Below, piece by piece: positions 7,260-14,903 of a DNA stretch of 64,000 bases. The notes beneath the pieces are model-generated. The model had not been told where the DNA came from and did no database searches. It saw nothing but the letters and a program-made list of their open reading frames with translations. Numbering within the stretch: the first letter of the stretch is position 1; each line of letters opens with the position of its first letter. Source of the DNA: an uncultured Holophaga sp. (GTDB taxonomy: Bacteria; Acidobacteriota; Holophagae; Holophagales; Holophagaceae); assembly GCF_963677305.1 (NCBI RefSeq), contig NZ_OY781925.1, forward strand, positions 3,252,783 through 3,316,782, given 5' to 3'. The position numbers were made by a program, and so were the translations under genes.

Positions 7260-7944
7260 TGGGAATTCCAATAATTTTAGCCATCCGATGCGGACGGTTA
7301 AGAGTGCTGTCGCCCTTACAGGCAGGGGTTCCGTATAATTTCCAAATCCGGGCAGAATTGTAAACGCTGGTATCCACCTTGACCCACTCATCACTGAAAC
7401 GTTTATCCAGCGCCTGAAGGCACTTTTGAACCACCCCACCGTCATCGCGAGGAAGATCCACGCGATACAGAAGGTGAGCGCCGTTGCCGCTGCCACCAAG
7501 GATAGGATCGGGCCACCCCTGACCGCGAAGGTGGGCAGCAATTTTGCGAGCACGATCAAGCGCCACATGGTGCTCTTCGTCCGTGGCGCTGATCCCCGAA
7601 AGGCGAACCGCATCCAAATCGATCGGGAGCCAAGTCCTTTTCAAAACATCACCGTCACTAGCCGTTTCGCCCTTACCAGCTCGATCGGCCCTATTCGAGC
7701 GCCGGGAGAGCAGATCGGGGTTGAGCGGATTCAGGGTGATATACCACCCCTTTGCATACTCAACACGACAAGCTTCCTTGATGAGGGCTTCCAAATCGTC
7801 AAAGTAGCCGCTGAAGGTGAAGGGTGCATATCCCTTTTGAAATCTAGCATCGAGCACTCGAAGCTCAGTCACATGATCCCGGCCCACCCCCAATACACGG
7901 AGAGATTCCCGCATCAAATTCGGATCGGGTTTTAATACTTTCAT
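7249..7944 (-). CDS. Primase-polymerase (PrimPol/AEP-like) N-terminal domain protein
   Basis: 231 residues. Motifs match the N-terminal domain of P4-family phage/plasmid primases: GWYITLNPLNPDLLSR, WLPIDLDAVR (metal-binding Asp pair), GSGNGAHLLYRVDLP and VDTSVYNSARIWKLYGT followed by KGDSTLNRPHR. This domain synthesises primers. It stops just after KIIGIP, where full-length relatives continue; the continuation is in the +1 frame and starts with the overlapping ATG at 7259. First gene of the replication block, with about 300 bp of AT-rich DNA upstream. Confidence 0.82.
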   Translation of the reverse strand: MKVLKPDPNLMRESLRVLGVGRDHVTELRVLDARFQKGYAPFTFSGYFDDLEALIKEACRVEYAKGWYITLNPLNPDLLSRRSNRADRAGKGETASDGDVLKRTWLPIDLDAVRLSGISATDEEHHVALDRARKIAAHLRGQGWPDPILGGSGNGAHLLYRVDLPRDDGGVVQKCLQALDKRFSDEWVKVDTSVYNSARIWKLYGTPACKGDSTLNRPHRMAKIIGIPNGI

Positions 7945-8246
7945 AGACTCACTCCCTTGGCTAGCTCCGCTAAATTAGCAACATTAATAAACCCCAATAC
8001 ACTGGTGCATTTTTGCTACAGCGTTCGCACTAAGTCACCAAAAATATGGCAATATATTGCAAATTATCATGAAACCATATACAAAATAATGTCAATCCAA
8101 ATTATAGCATTTTCCAATTCTATAACTGAGACAATATTTCACAACACTTCAAATTAAACTAAATTTATTCAATTCTTTAATTAATCCAAGCAAATACGCA
8201 CAACATAAACACACAAATGTGATTATTTGTTTTTTAATGTTTAGGC
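7945..8246. other. AT-rich intergenic region upstream of the primase genes
   Basis: About 300 bp of very AT-rich sequence without a convincing gene. It contains a perfect 12-bp palindrome GCAATATATTGC (near 8046) and several A/T runs. Its place between the AlpA-like gene and the primase makes it a candidate promoter and replication-origin region for the element. At the left end of the regulator gene, an inverted repeat TTTAGGC / GCCTAAA covers its stop codon and may act as a weak terminator. Confidence 0.45.
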
Positions 8247-8468
8247 TTAAATGCCTAAATACTCAATGAATTTCTTCCAATCATCGATCGTTACAATAGT
8301 CCTACTTCCTACCTTTGTTATTTTAAGTTTATTTTCTGAAATAAACTTATATAGAGTTGTTTTTCCAATAGACGAAAGAATTGACAATTCGGAGAGCGAA
8401 TATGCAAGTTTTTCGTTGATAATTCTCCTAGAATTTTGCTTTTTATTAAGGCCATGATCTGAGACCAT
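8247..8468 (-). CDS. AlpA/excisionase-like DNA-binding protein
   Basis: 73 residues from the ATG at 8468, which follows GGAGGGGGTG; a start at 8480 is also open. A single MerR-like winged helix is visible: YSLSELSILSSIGKTTLYKFISENKLKITKVGSRTIVTIDDWKKFI, typical of AlpA-type regulators and excisionases (HTH_17). In P4-like elements such proteins control excision or the integrase/replication genes. It is the gene nearest tRNA-Ser on the element, where the integrase would be expected but is absent. AT-rich, unlike the chromosome. Confidence 0.78.
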   Translation of the reverse strand: MVSDHGLNKKQNSRRIINEKLAYSLSELSILSSIGKTTLYKFISENKLKITKVGSRTIVTIDDWKKFIEYLGI

Positions 8469-8480
8469 CACCCCCTCCAT

Positions 8481-9086
8481 TTTCTCGCAAGTCCAACCGC
8501 CGATGTGACCATCACCCCGTGGTGCTGCGTTAGGACAACCCTACGCCCGTGCGCCTACGAATTCAAGTGTAAATACATGGAAAATAATATACTTAAAAAC
8601 AGGTTCCGATTCGCATTCTTGACGCAAACCTAGCACCAAATCCCATCCATTGTGGCTAGATTAGGCATGACAGCTTGGTCCTGAGCCATAGAGATGCTTA
8701 CCTTCAATAGAAAACAATCAATAGTGTCGAATAATTTTACGCCCAATAGGTTATTGCCCCCAGAACCATCTCAGGAATCTCCAAACTTCCCATCATGAGG
8801 GGAGGAGCCAATGCGAACCATGACAGCCTCGACAGGAGTGATCGAAGCCTGACGGCCACCTCCCTTCTTCAAACTGAAGAGTTCTAGGCGTCTTGGCTAT
8901 GAGCACAGCAAGCCCCCCCATGAACAATCGGAGCGATTTCCTGGGGGGGCATTTTGTCTGAAAGTCTCGGCCAGAAAGGGGGGGTGATGTCATCAGCATA
9001 CCCACAAGAAGGTGGGCATACCCCCCATACTCCGAACATTGGACCACGCCCTTAGGTATGGGTAGAGTGATGGGTTCGCAAAAGGG
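8481..9086. other. Gene-free stretch between the AlpA-like gene and tRNA-Ser
   Basis: About 600 bp with no coding region I can support on either strand. It contains a G/C-run hairpin (8912-8950) and no recognisable integrase remnant. Given the AlpA-like gene on one side and a tRNA 3' end on the other, this is where an integrase gene normally sits in a P4-like element, so a deletion is likely. Confidence 0.45.
8912..8954 (+). terminator. Possible terminator hairpin
   Basis: Perfect 9-bp stem GCCCCCCCA / TGGGGGGGC with a 21-nt loop, followed by ATTTTG on the plus strand. The long loop and short T tract make function uncertain, and no gene on the plus strand reads into it. Confidence 0.35.
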
Positions 9087-9126
9087 AGAAGCCCAAACCC
9101 ATTGATTCTGTTGGGTTTGGGCTTCT
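9087..9126 (-). terminator. Terminator of tRNA-Ser
   Basis: Perfect 15-bp stem (AGAAGCCCAAACCCA with its complement) and 10-nt loop starting 4 bp past the 3' end of the tRNA on the minus strand. The following tract (CCCTTTTG) has only a short T run, but the stem is strong and well placed. Confidence 0.75.
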
Positions 9127-9129
9127 TTC

Positions 9130-9219
9130 TGGCGGAGAGTAAGAGATTCGAACTCTTGATACGGTCACCCGTATACACGATTTCCAATCGTGCTCCTTCG
9201 ACCACTCGGACAACTCTCC
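9130..9219 (-). tRNA. tRNA-Ser (anticodon GGA)
   Basis: 90 nt including an encoded CCA end. Acceptor stem GGAGAGT pairs with ACTCTCC, discriminator G. The anticodon arm CACGATT-GGA-AATCGTG gives anticodon GGA. The long variable arm (TATACGGGTGACCGTATC) is the class II feature of tRNA-Ser, and GTTCGAATC is the T loop. The 3' end faces the mobile-element remnant, so this gene is the likely integration target. Confidence 0.97.
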
Positions 9220-9315
9220 AGGTCGATCCCGCGGTGGGCGGGAGAGATCAGCATACCGCGGGACAGAGAGAATGCCAAGCCTCAGGATTGCGGCGCCGGG
9301 GGCTGGGAGGGGAAG

Positions 9316-10137
9316 ATGGAGCCCATGAATCCTACCCTGAGTGCCCTGGCCAACGAAGTACTCCACCGCCTGGGGTCCACCCCTCTTCCCCCGCCAGAGC
9401 GGCCCCAGTTCCTTGCGAGTGCGGAGGGCCTATGCCTGCTCCGGACAGACGCCGGCCTGTCAACCTGCCGATCGGAGGAACTCCCTGCGGATCTGGATAT
9501 CACCCATCTCCTGGACCATACCCTCCTGAAGGCCCCCGCCAGCACAGGCGAGATCGAGAGGCTATGCCTGGAGGCCCTTCACCACACATTTGCCTCGGTG
9601 TGTGTCAACCCCACCTGGGTGGAGCGCTGCACCCGCCTCCTGGAGAACAGCCGTGTCGCTGTATGCACCGTAGTGGGCTTCCCCCTCGGGGCCAGCACCA
9701 CCGGCAGCAAGGTCAGGGAGGCGGGGGAGGCCCTGGACCTGGGCGCCACGGAGATCGACTTCGTCGTATCCCTGGGAGCCGTCAAGTCCGCTGACTGGGG
9801 GGCGATCTCCAGGGAGTTCAGGGCCATGAGGAGAGTGGCGGACTCCAGCTGCTTGAAGGTCATTCTGGAAACCTGCCTCCTGGAGGATGAGGAGAAGCGG
9901 ACTCTCTGTCGCATGGCCGCCGGGGAGGGCCTTGACTTCGTGAAGACCAGCACGGGCTTTTCCACAGGGGGCGCCACCGAAGCAGATGTGACGCTCATGC
10001 GCGCAGCGGTCGGCGCTGCCTGCGGAGTCAAGGCATCGGGTGGCATCCGGACCAGGGACACCGCCCTGGCCATGCTCCGGTGCGGAGCCACCCGCCTCGG
10101 AGTCTCGGCCTCCCTGGCCCTGATCCCGACACCATGA
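9316..10137 (+). CDS. deoC: Deoxyribose-phosphate aldolase
   Basis: 273 residues. Cleaves 2-deoxy-D-ribose 5-phosphate to glyceraldehyde 3-phosphate and acetaldehyde in deoxynucleoside catabolism. DeoC motifs: LLDHTLLKAPAS, FASVCVNPTWVE, VVGFPLGAS, ATEIDFVVSLG, FVKTSTGFSTGGAT with the Schiff-base Lys, and GVKASGGIRT with the second Lys. The C-terminus ends GVSASLALI. About 60 extra N-terminal residues precede the aldolase fold. The ATG at 9316 follows GGGAGGGGAAG; the frame is open upstream through the tRNA, which cannot be coding. Confidence 0.93.
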   Translation: MEPMNPTLSALANEVLHRLGSTPLPPPERPQFLASAEGLCLLRTDAGLSTCRSEELPADLDITHLLDHTLLKAPASTGEIERLCLEALHHTFASVCVNPTWVERCTRLLENSRVAVCTVVGFPLGASTTGSKVREAGEALDLGATEIDFVVSLGAVKSADWGAISREFRAMRRVADSSCLKVILETCLLEDEEKRTLCRMAAGEGLDFVKTSTGFSTGGATEADVTLMRAAVGAACGVKASGGIRTRDTALAMLRCGATRLGVSASLALIPTP

Positions 10138-10239
10138 GCCGTTCTGAAGCCCATTGAAGCTCTGCCCGCTCCATCCATCATGGGGATTCGCCCGTCAACT
10201 GCGGTATGCTCTTGAACAGAAACGCCTTCGGAGGGAATT

Positions 10240-10737
10240 GTGGCCAAACTCGATCTCGTCATGTTCGAGGAGGAATACAAGCAGCTCCAGGAGATCATCA
10301 GCCGCCTCCAAGGGGACTCCTCGAGCAAGGTGGTGTTCCTGGTGGACAAGAACGGCCAGCAGATCGCTGCCGCAGGCGAGGTGCGAAGCATCGACGCCAC
10401 CAGCCTGGCCTCCCTGACCGCCGGCAATGTGGCCGCCACGGATGGCTTGGCCAAGCTCATCGGCGAGAAGGAGTTCAGCCTCCTCTTCCATGAGGGGGAG
10501 CGGGACAATCTCCACATCTCCATTGTGGGCAAGCGCGGCATCCTGGTTGTCATCTTCGACCAGAACTCCAGCCTGGCCCTGGTGCGCCTACGCGTGAAGA
10601 AGGCCAGCCGGGAGCTCCAGGAGATCTTCGAACGGGTGGAACAGCGGGCCCACACCCAGGTGGACGGCAATGCCAAGTTCGAGAGCCCCTTCACCGAGAT
10701 CACCGACGAAGACATCGACCGCCTCTTCGGGGACTGA
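10240..10737 (+). CDS. mglB: MglB-like roadblock/LC7 protein (GTPase-activating partner of MglA)
   Basis: 165 residues from a GTG at 10240 after GGAGG. A roadblock/LC7 domain spans about residues 10-125: VVFLVDKNGQQIAAAGE, SLASLTAGNVAATDGLAKLIGEKEFSLLFHEG, ISIVGKRGILVVIFDQ. The acidic C-terminal tail (EITDEDIDRLFGD) is typical of MglB. In Myxococcus and Thermus MglB is a homodimeric GAP for MglA and sets cell polarity for motility. The gene is 4 bp upstream of mglA. The flagellar genes in the same window make a role in pole selection plausible. Confidence 0.9.
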   Translation: MAKLDLVMFEEEYKQLQEIISRLQGDSSSKVVFLVDKNGQQIAAAGEVRSIDATSLASLTAGNVAATDGLAKLIGEKEFSLLFHEGERDNLHISIVGKRGILVVIFDQNSSLALVRLRVKKASRELQEIFERVEQRAHTQVDGNAKFESPFTEITDEDIDRLFGD

Positions 10738-10741
10738 ATCC

Positions 10742-11326
10742 ATGACTTTCATCAACTACGCGTCCCGGGAGATCAACTGCAAGATCGTCTACTACGGCCC
10801 GGGGCTCTGCGGCAAGACGACCAACATCCAATGGATCTTCGACCAGGCCAACCCAGAGAAGAAGGGGAAGCTGGTCAGCCTCGCCACCGAGACCGACCGC
10901 ACCCTCTTTTTCGACTTCCTCCCCCTGGACATGGGGACGGTCAAGGGCTTCAAGGTCCGCTTCCACCTCTACACGGTGCCTGGACAGGTCTTCTATGACG
11001 CCTCCCGCAAGCTCATCCTCCGGGGTTGCGACGGGGTGATCTTCGTGGCCGACAGCCAGGCCGCGCGTATGGAGGCCAACATCGAATCCATCGCAAATCT
11101 GGCCACCAACCTCAAGGAGAACGGCTTCGACATCCGGACCATCCCCTATGTCCTGCAATTGAACAAACGGGACATGCCCACAGCCGTACCGGTGCAGGAG
11201 ATGGAGAACCTGCTGCGGTTCCGGAGCGAGCCCATGATCGAGGCCGTAGCCTCCAAGGGGACGGGCGTCATCGACACTCTCAAGGCAACGGCCCGCCAGA
11301 TCCTCATGGACCTCCAGCGCGGATGA
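10742..11326 (+). CDS. mglA: MglA, Ras-like small GTPase of cell polarity
   Basis: 194 residues, normal length for MglA. Begins MTFINYASREINCKIVYYGPG. P-loop GPGLCGKTTN, switch region ETDRTLFFDFLPLDMG, Walker-B equivalent HLYTVPGQVFYDASRK (Thr in place of the usual Asp/Gly, a hallmark of MglA), and nucleotide-specificity motif NKRD. It cycles between GTP and GDP forms under MglB and marks the leading pole in gliding or twitching bacteria. Its ATG lies 4 bp after the mglB stop, so the two are co-transcribed. Downstream is tRNA-Asn. Confidence 0.95.
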   Translation: MTFINYASREINCKIVYYGPGLCGKTTNIQWIFDQANPEKKGKLVSLATETDRTLFFDFLPLDMGTVKGFKVRFHLYTVPGQVFYDASRKLILRGCDGVIFVADSQAARMEANIESIANLATNLKENGFDIRTIPYVLQLNKRDMPTAVPVQEMENLLRFRSEPMIEAVASKGTGVIDTLKATARQILMDLQRG

Positions 11327-11374
11327 TCAGTGCTTGACCTTTGTCCGTGCCGTGGTAGCATGAAGTTTACCCAT

Positions 11375-11449
11375 TCCGGCGTAGCTCAGGGGTAGAGCAA
11401 TCGGCTGTTAACCGATCGGTCGGGGGTTCAAATCCCTCCGCCGGAGCCA
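11375..11449 (+). tRNA. tRNA-Asn (anticodon GTT)
   Basis: 75 nt with encoded CCA. Acceptor stem TCCGGCG pairs with CGCCGGA, D loop TAGCTCAGGGGTAGAGCA, anticodon arm ATCGGCT-GTT-AACCGAT, T arm GGGGGTTCAAATCCCTC. Anticodon GTT reads Asn codons. A clear terminator follows at once. Confidence 0.97.
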
Positions 11450-11455
11450 TTCAGG

Positions 11456-11480
11456 AGGCCCACCGCAAGGTGGGCCTTTT
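11456..11480 (+). terminator. Factor-independent terminator after tRNA-Asn
   Basis: 9-bp perfect stem AGGCCCACC / GGTGGGCCT with a GCAA tetraloop followed by TTTT, 6 bp past the tRNA CCA end. Confidence 0.88.
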
Positions 11481-11568
11481 GTGCTTTGAAGAATAAGTTG
11501 GCCGAAAGGACGTCATATGCTTCCCGTCCCCTGCCACACGAGCTAGGTGTAAGTGCCAAGCAGGTTGT

Positions 11569-11631
11569 TCATCCGAGTTGATCTGGGAAGCTGAAAGTGC
11601 CAACCAACAGCTCTCAGAGGAACTCGGATGA
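11569..11631. repeat. Inverted repeat between tRNA-Asn and the ISL3 element
   Basis: Perfect 11-bp arms TCATCCGAGTT and AACTCGGATGA, 41 bp apart. The word AAGTGCCAA occurs twice nearby (about 11550 and 11595). No gene is present between 11483 and 11674. The repeats look like the end of another, otherwise lost, mobile element, but I cannot assign one. Confidence 0.4.
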
Positions 11632-11682
11632 GCCTTCTTGGTCGAGCAAGATCCTGCCCCTTCAGTCGAGCCCTTTTTGTAG

Positions 11683-13005
11683 GGTTCTTCACGGAACACC
11701 GGGGAAGGCAGCTCTGATCTTGAGAAAGAAGTAGGCGTCGTCGCGGAAGCCATAGGCCATGCGCTTGATGACCTTGATGCGGTTGTTGATCCCCTCTAGA
11801 AGGCTGGTATGGAGCGGCCATCGGCAGTGGGAGAGGATGCCATCGAGCCGTGCCGCGAGATTCTGGGCGAACCGGACCAATGGCGCCAGGTTGCTTGACT
11901 TGGCGCGTTCCAACCAATCATTCCAGGCCCGGCGAGCCCAGCCCTCGCGTCGGTAGCGCCAGAGTTCCTTGAGGTCGTCCTTGAGCACATAGGCCGTCAT
12001 CAGAGCCTGATTGGCGTCCAGCAACTCCTTGAGGCGCACCCTGGCCTCACCCTCCAGATTCCTGGGGTTCCTTAGCAGCAGCCACTTGGCGCTCTTCACC
12101 ACCTTGCGGGCCGACTTGTCTCCCCTCAACCGGTTGGCCTCGTCAACCCGGACCCGATCAATCACCTCGTGGCCATAGCGTTGCACCACATGGAAGAGGT
12201 CATAGACGATCTCCGCTTTGGGGCAGTGCTTCCGGACCTCCAGCTCGAAGGCTGCGGACATATCCATACCTACCGCCTTGATTTGGGCGCAGCCCCTCTT
12301 CCCAAGCAGTTCAAAGAAAGGGCGGATGTCTGCACGGCCTCGCCCTTGCCCTACCCAGAGGACCCGCTTTCTGGCGGCATCCAGCACCACCGTGGCATAT
12401 CGGTGTCCTTTGCGAAGGGCGAACTCATCCATGAGCAGTGTTTCGGCTCCCCGCAGTTCTGGGGGCCCCAGTTCCCGGTCCAGGTGGGCTTTGTCGATGG
12501 CCTTGACGGTGTCCCAGTGCAGGTGAAAATGCTCGGCAACCTGCTTGATGGGCAGGACTTTGCACATCCTGGCCACCGATTCGGCCAGCCGATTGGTGAC
12601 CCGGGCTCGGGGCTCCAGCCAGTTCAGGGACTCCACCTTGGGTCCACACCTCGGACAGTCCAGTCGAAACCGCCAGACCAGCAGGTGGACTTCGTATTCA
12701 AAGATCGGGAGGTCCCTTACCCAGCGCTGGGTCGCATCGTGGATTCGATCCACATGATGGCCACAGCCGCTGCATCGTCGAGGTCGTTCATTACCAAGGA
12801 GTTCAATCCATACCTCGGCACGAGGCCCCTTTCGTCCGGCCTCGTACACGCCGATCAATCCGGCCTTGTATCCTTCCCACCCGCCCATCTGGGCCATAAG
12901 CTCGTTCATAGGCAGCAGTGCCTCCCGGGTCTGGTGTTGTCGCAAACCCAGGATCCCAGGAGTCTCTGCTGCCTACCTCATTTCCCCGCCATTCCGGGAA
13001 GAACC
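11683..13005 (-). mobile_element. ISL3-family insertion sequence with 8-bp target duplication
   Basis: 1323 bp. The ends are imperfect inverted repeats of about 24 bp beginning GGTTCTTC(A/C)CGGAA and sharing CGGGGAA. The 8-bp sequence TTTTGTAG is present at both edges (11675-11682 and 13006-13013), exactly the duplication length of ISL3 elements. One intact transposase gene fills it. The perfect duplication implies that the copy is still where it landed. Confidence 0.95.
11689..12909 (-). CDS. ISL3-family transposase
   Basis: 406 residues from the ATG at 12909 (a TTG at 12945 would add 12). An N-terminal zinc-finger region (RRCSGCGHHVDR, FRLDCPRCGPK) is followed by HTH sequence (VARMCKVLPIKQVAEHFHLHWDTVK), then a DDE_Tnp_ISL3 domain: LLMDEFALRKGHRYATVVLD, IKAVGMDMSAAFE, IVYDLFHVVQRY and the C-terminal SLLEGINNRIKVIKRMAYGF with the catalytic Glu. 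All motifs are present and the frame is uninterrupted, so it is probably active. Confidence 0.95.
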   Translation of the reverse strand: MNELMAQMGGWEGYKAGLIGVYEAGRKGPRAEVWIELLGNERPRRCSGCGHHVDRIHDATQRWVRDLPIFEYEVHLLVWRFRLDCPRCGPKVESLNWLEPRARVTNRLAESVARMCKVLPIKQVAEHFHLHWDTVKAIDKAHLDRELGPPELRGAETLLMDEFALRKGHRYATVVLDAARKRVLWVGQGRGRADIRPFFELLGKRGCAQIKAVGMDMSAAFELEVRKHCPKAEIVYDLFHVVQRYGHEVIDRVRVDEANRLRGDKSARKVVKSAKWLLLRNPRNLEGEARVRLKELLDANQALMTAYVLKDDLKELWRYRREGWARRAWNDWLERAKSSNLAPLVRFAQNLAARLDGILSHCRWPLHTSLLEGINNRIKVIKRMAYGFRDDAYFFLKIRAAFPGVP

Positions 13006-13013
13006 TTTTGTAG

Positions 13014-13364
13014 AGCGGGTCCTTTCGGGGAAAACGCCCCCCTATCGGGCTTCCTGGTGCGCGCCATTCACGCCCCAGGAGCGGATTGCAGCCTGCTTTT
13101 CCACCAGGGCAGGAATACGAGGCACTTAAGCTTCCTGCCACCCGTCCCACCGCACCACCAAAACAGGACGGACTGAGGATGGACAAGGTAGTTAGCCGCA
13201 GGATTGGGCAAGAAAATTGGGAAATCGGGCAAACCGCAAGAGCAGGGCCATTCTAGGATTCTAGCTATCCCACGGAATGACGACCTTATGCCTCCTCCGT
13301 TCGATCCGTCAGGGGAGCCCCTCACGGTCCAGAATCACCCCGTCAAATGAGTGAAGGAAAAGCA
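13014..13364. other. Intergenic region between the ISL3 element and larE
   Basis: About 350 bp without a supported gene on either strand. Its first half carries no recognised feature. The second half contains the promoter described at 13203-13259 and an untranslated leader of roughly 100 bp to the likely larE start. Confidence 0.5.
13203..13259 (+). promoter_or_regulatory. Activator-type promoter A, in front of larE
   Basis: Two direct half sites ATTGGGCAA (13203-13211) and ATCGGGCAA (13224-13232) start 21 bp apart, two helical turns. A -10-like TAGGAT (13254-13259) begins 30 bp after the second half site begins, so that site overlaps where a -35 box would be. The same layout with the same spacings recurs at 20713 and 24855. 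This is typical of an AraC-type activator binding next to RNA polymerase. The leader to larE is about 100 bp. Confidence 0.72.
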
Positions 13365-14141
13365 ATGGAAGCGATCCAGTCATGGTTTCGCCAATTCAAG
13401 AAGGTCGGCATCGCCTTCTCCGGCGGGGTGGACAGCTCCTTCCTGCTGGCCCTCGCCGGCCGGGCCCTCGGGCCGGACCGGGTGTGCGCCTTCATGGTCA
13501 TCTCTGGGGCGCTGCCGGGCCGCGAGAAGAGCGAGGGTCTGGCGACCCTGGCCCGCTGCGGCGTCCCCCACCGGGTTCTGGAAGTGGACGTCTCGGCCAT
13601 CCCAGGCTTCGACACCAATCCGCCGGACCGCTGCTACCACTGCAAACGCTTCCTCTTCGAGAACCTCCTGGCGGCCAGCCGGGAGGAGGGCTGCGAGATC
13701 CTGGTGGATGGCACCAACGCGGATGACCTGGGGGACTACCGCCCCGGGCTCCGGGCCTTGGCGGAGCTGGGGGTCGAGAGCCCCCTGGCGCGCTTCGGAC
13801 TGAGCAAGGTGGCTATCCGCGAGCAGTCCCGCGCCCTGGGCATCCCCGGCTGGGAACGCCCTGCCCTGGCCTGCCTGGCCACCCGCTTCCCCCCGGGCCA
13901 GCGCCTGACCCCCGAGGTCCTGGGCCGGGTGGATGCCGCCGAGGAGCTGCTACGCGGCAGCGGATTCACCCAGTGCCGGGTCCGCTGCCATGGGGACTTG
14001 GCCCGCCTGGAGCTGCTGCCCCAGGAGATGCATCAACTCCTGGCCGGACGGCAGCGGATCGATGAAGCCCTGAAGGCCCTGGGATTCCGGCAGGTCGTCC
14101 TGGACCTGGCGGGCTACCGCATGGGCAGCATGAACGCCTGA
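13365..14141 (+). CDS. larE: LarE, sulfur-donating enzyme of nickel-pincer cofactor synthesis
   Basis: 258 residues from the ATG at 13365, preferred over 13347 because GAAGGA lies 8 bp upstream. PP-loop ATP pyrophosphatase motif FSGGVDSSFLLAL near the N-terminus. CYHCKRFLF and ILVDGTNADDLGDYRPG are typical of LarE. PALACLATRFPPG contains a Cys in the region of the family's sacrificial or cluster-binding cysteine. LarE adenylates the pyridinium dicarboxylate intermediate and transfers sulfur to it. First gene of a lar operon, 9 bp before larB, behind promoter A. No larA (lactate racemase) is in the window. Confidence 0.92.
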   Translation: MEAIQSWFRQFKKVGIAFSGGVDSSFLLALAGRALGPDRVCAFMVISGALPGREKSEGLATLARCGVPHRVLEVDVSAIPGFDTNPPDRCYHCKRFLFENLLAASREEGCEILVDGTNADDLGDYRPGLRALAELGVESPLARFGLSKVAIREQSRALGIPGWERPALACLATRFPPGQRLTPEVLGRVDAAEELLRGSGFTQCRVRCHGDLARLELLPQEMHQLLAGRQRIDEALKALGFRQVVLDLAGYRMGSMNA

Positions 14142-14150
14142 GAGGTCGTG

Positions 14151-14903
14151 ATGGATGAACAGAGACTGCGCCAGCTGCTCCAGGGGGTCCGGGAAGGCCG
14201 GATCCCGGAGGACGAGGCCATGGAAAGCCTCCGGGAGCTGCCCTTCGCTGACATGGGCTATGCCAAGCTCGACCTCCACCGCGGACTCCGCCGGGGCCAG
14301 GGCGAGGTGATCTTCTGCCAGGGGAAGACCCCGGAACAGACCCGGGGGATCTTCCAGCGGATGCTGGGGCACCTGGACAATGTCCTGGGCACCCGGGCCA
14401 GCCGGGAGACCTTCGAAGCCGTGGCGGAGGTCGCCCCGGACGCCACCTGGCACCCGGAGGCCCGGATCGTCCAGGTGCGACGGCAGCCCCTGGAGCCCGC
14501 ATCGGGCTTCATCGCCGTGGTCACAGCGGGCACCTCGGACATCCCCGTGGCGGAAGAGGCCGCCCTCACCGCTGAGTTCCTGGGCAACCGGGTGGAGCGT
14601 CTCTTCGATGTGGGCGTGGCGGGCGTCCACCGCCTCCTGGCCCACCGGGATCGCCTGGAGCAGGCCGCCGTCGTCATCGCCGTGGCCGGCATGGAAGGAG
14701 CGCTGCCCAGCGTGGTGGCAGGTCTGGTGCCCTGCCCGGTGGTCGCCGTGCCTACCAGCATCGGCTACGGCGCCAGCTTCGGCGGGGTAGCGGCCCTGCT
14801 GGCCATGCTCAACAGCTGTGCCTCCGGCGTGGGGGTGGTCAACATTGACAACGGCTACGGAGCGGCGGCCCTGGCCTCCCTGATCAACCGGAGGTCCGCA
14901 TGA
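14151..14903 (+). CDS. larB: LarB, pyridinium-3,5-biscarboxylic acid mononucleotide synthase
   Basis: 250 residues from the ATG at 14151; a GTG at 14148 is directly in front. The C-terminal half is the PurE-like fold: [85 protein letters not shown]. The N-terminal segment ([22 protein letters not shown]) is LarB-specific. LarB carboxylates and hydrolyses nicotinic acid adenine dinucleotide in the first step of the cofactor pathway. Its stop overlaps the larC start (ATGA). Confidence 0.93.
   Translation: MDEQRLRQLLQGVREGRIPEDEAMESLRELPFADMGYAKLDLHRGLRRGQGEVIFCQGKTPEQTRGIFQRMLGHLDNVLGTRASRETFEAVAEVAPDATWHPEARIVQVRRQPLEPASGFIAVVTAGTSDIPVAEEAALTAEFLGNRVERLFDVGVAGVHRLLAHRDRLEQAAVVIAVAGMEGALPSVVAGLVPCPVVAVPTSIGYGASFGGVAALLAMLNSCASGVGVVNIDNGYGAAALASLINRRSA

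Noticed and set aside
8481..9129. Search for an integrase or its fragments next to tRNA-Ser
   Set aside because: No tyrosine-recombinase motif (R..HxxR..Y) in any frame; only hairpins and short frames.
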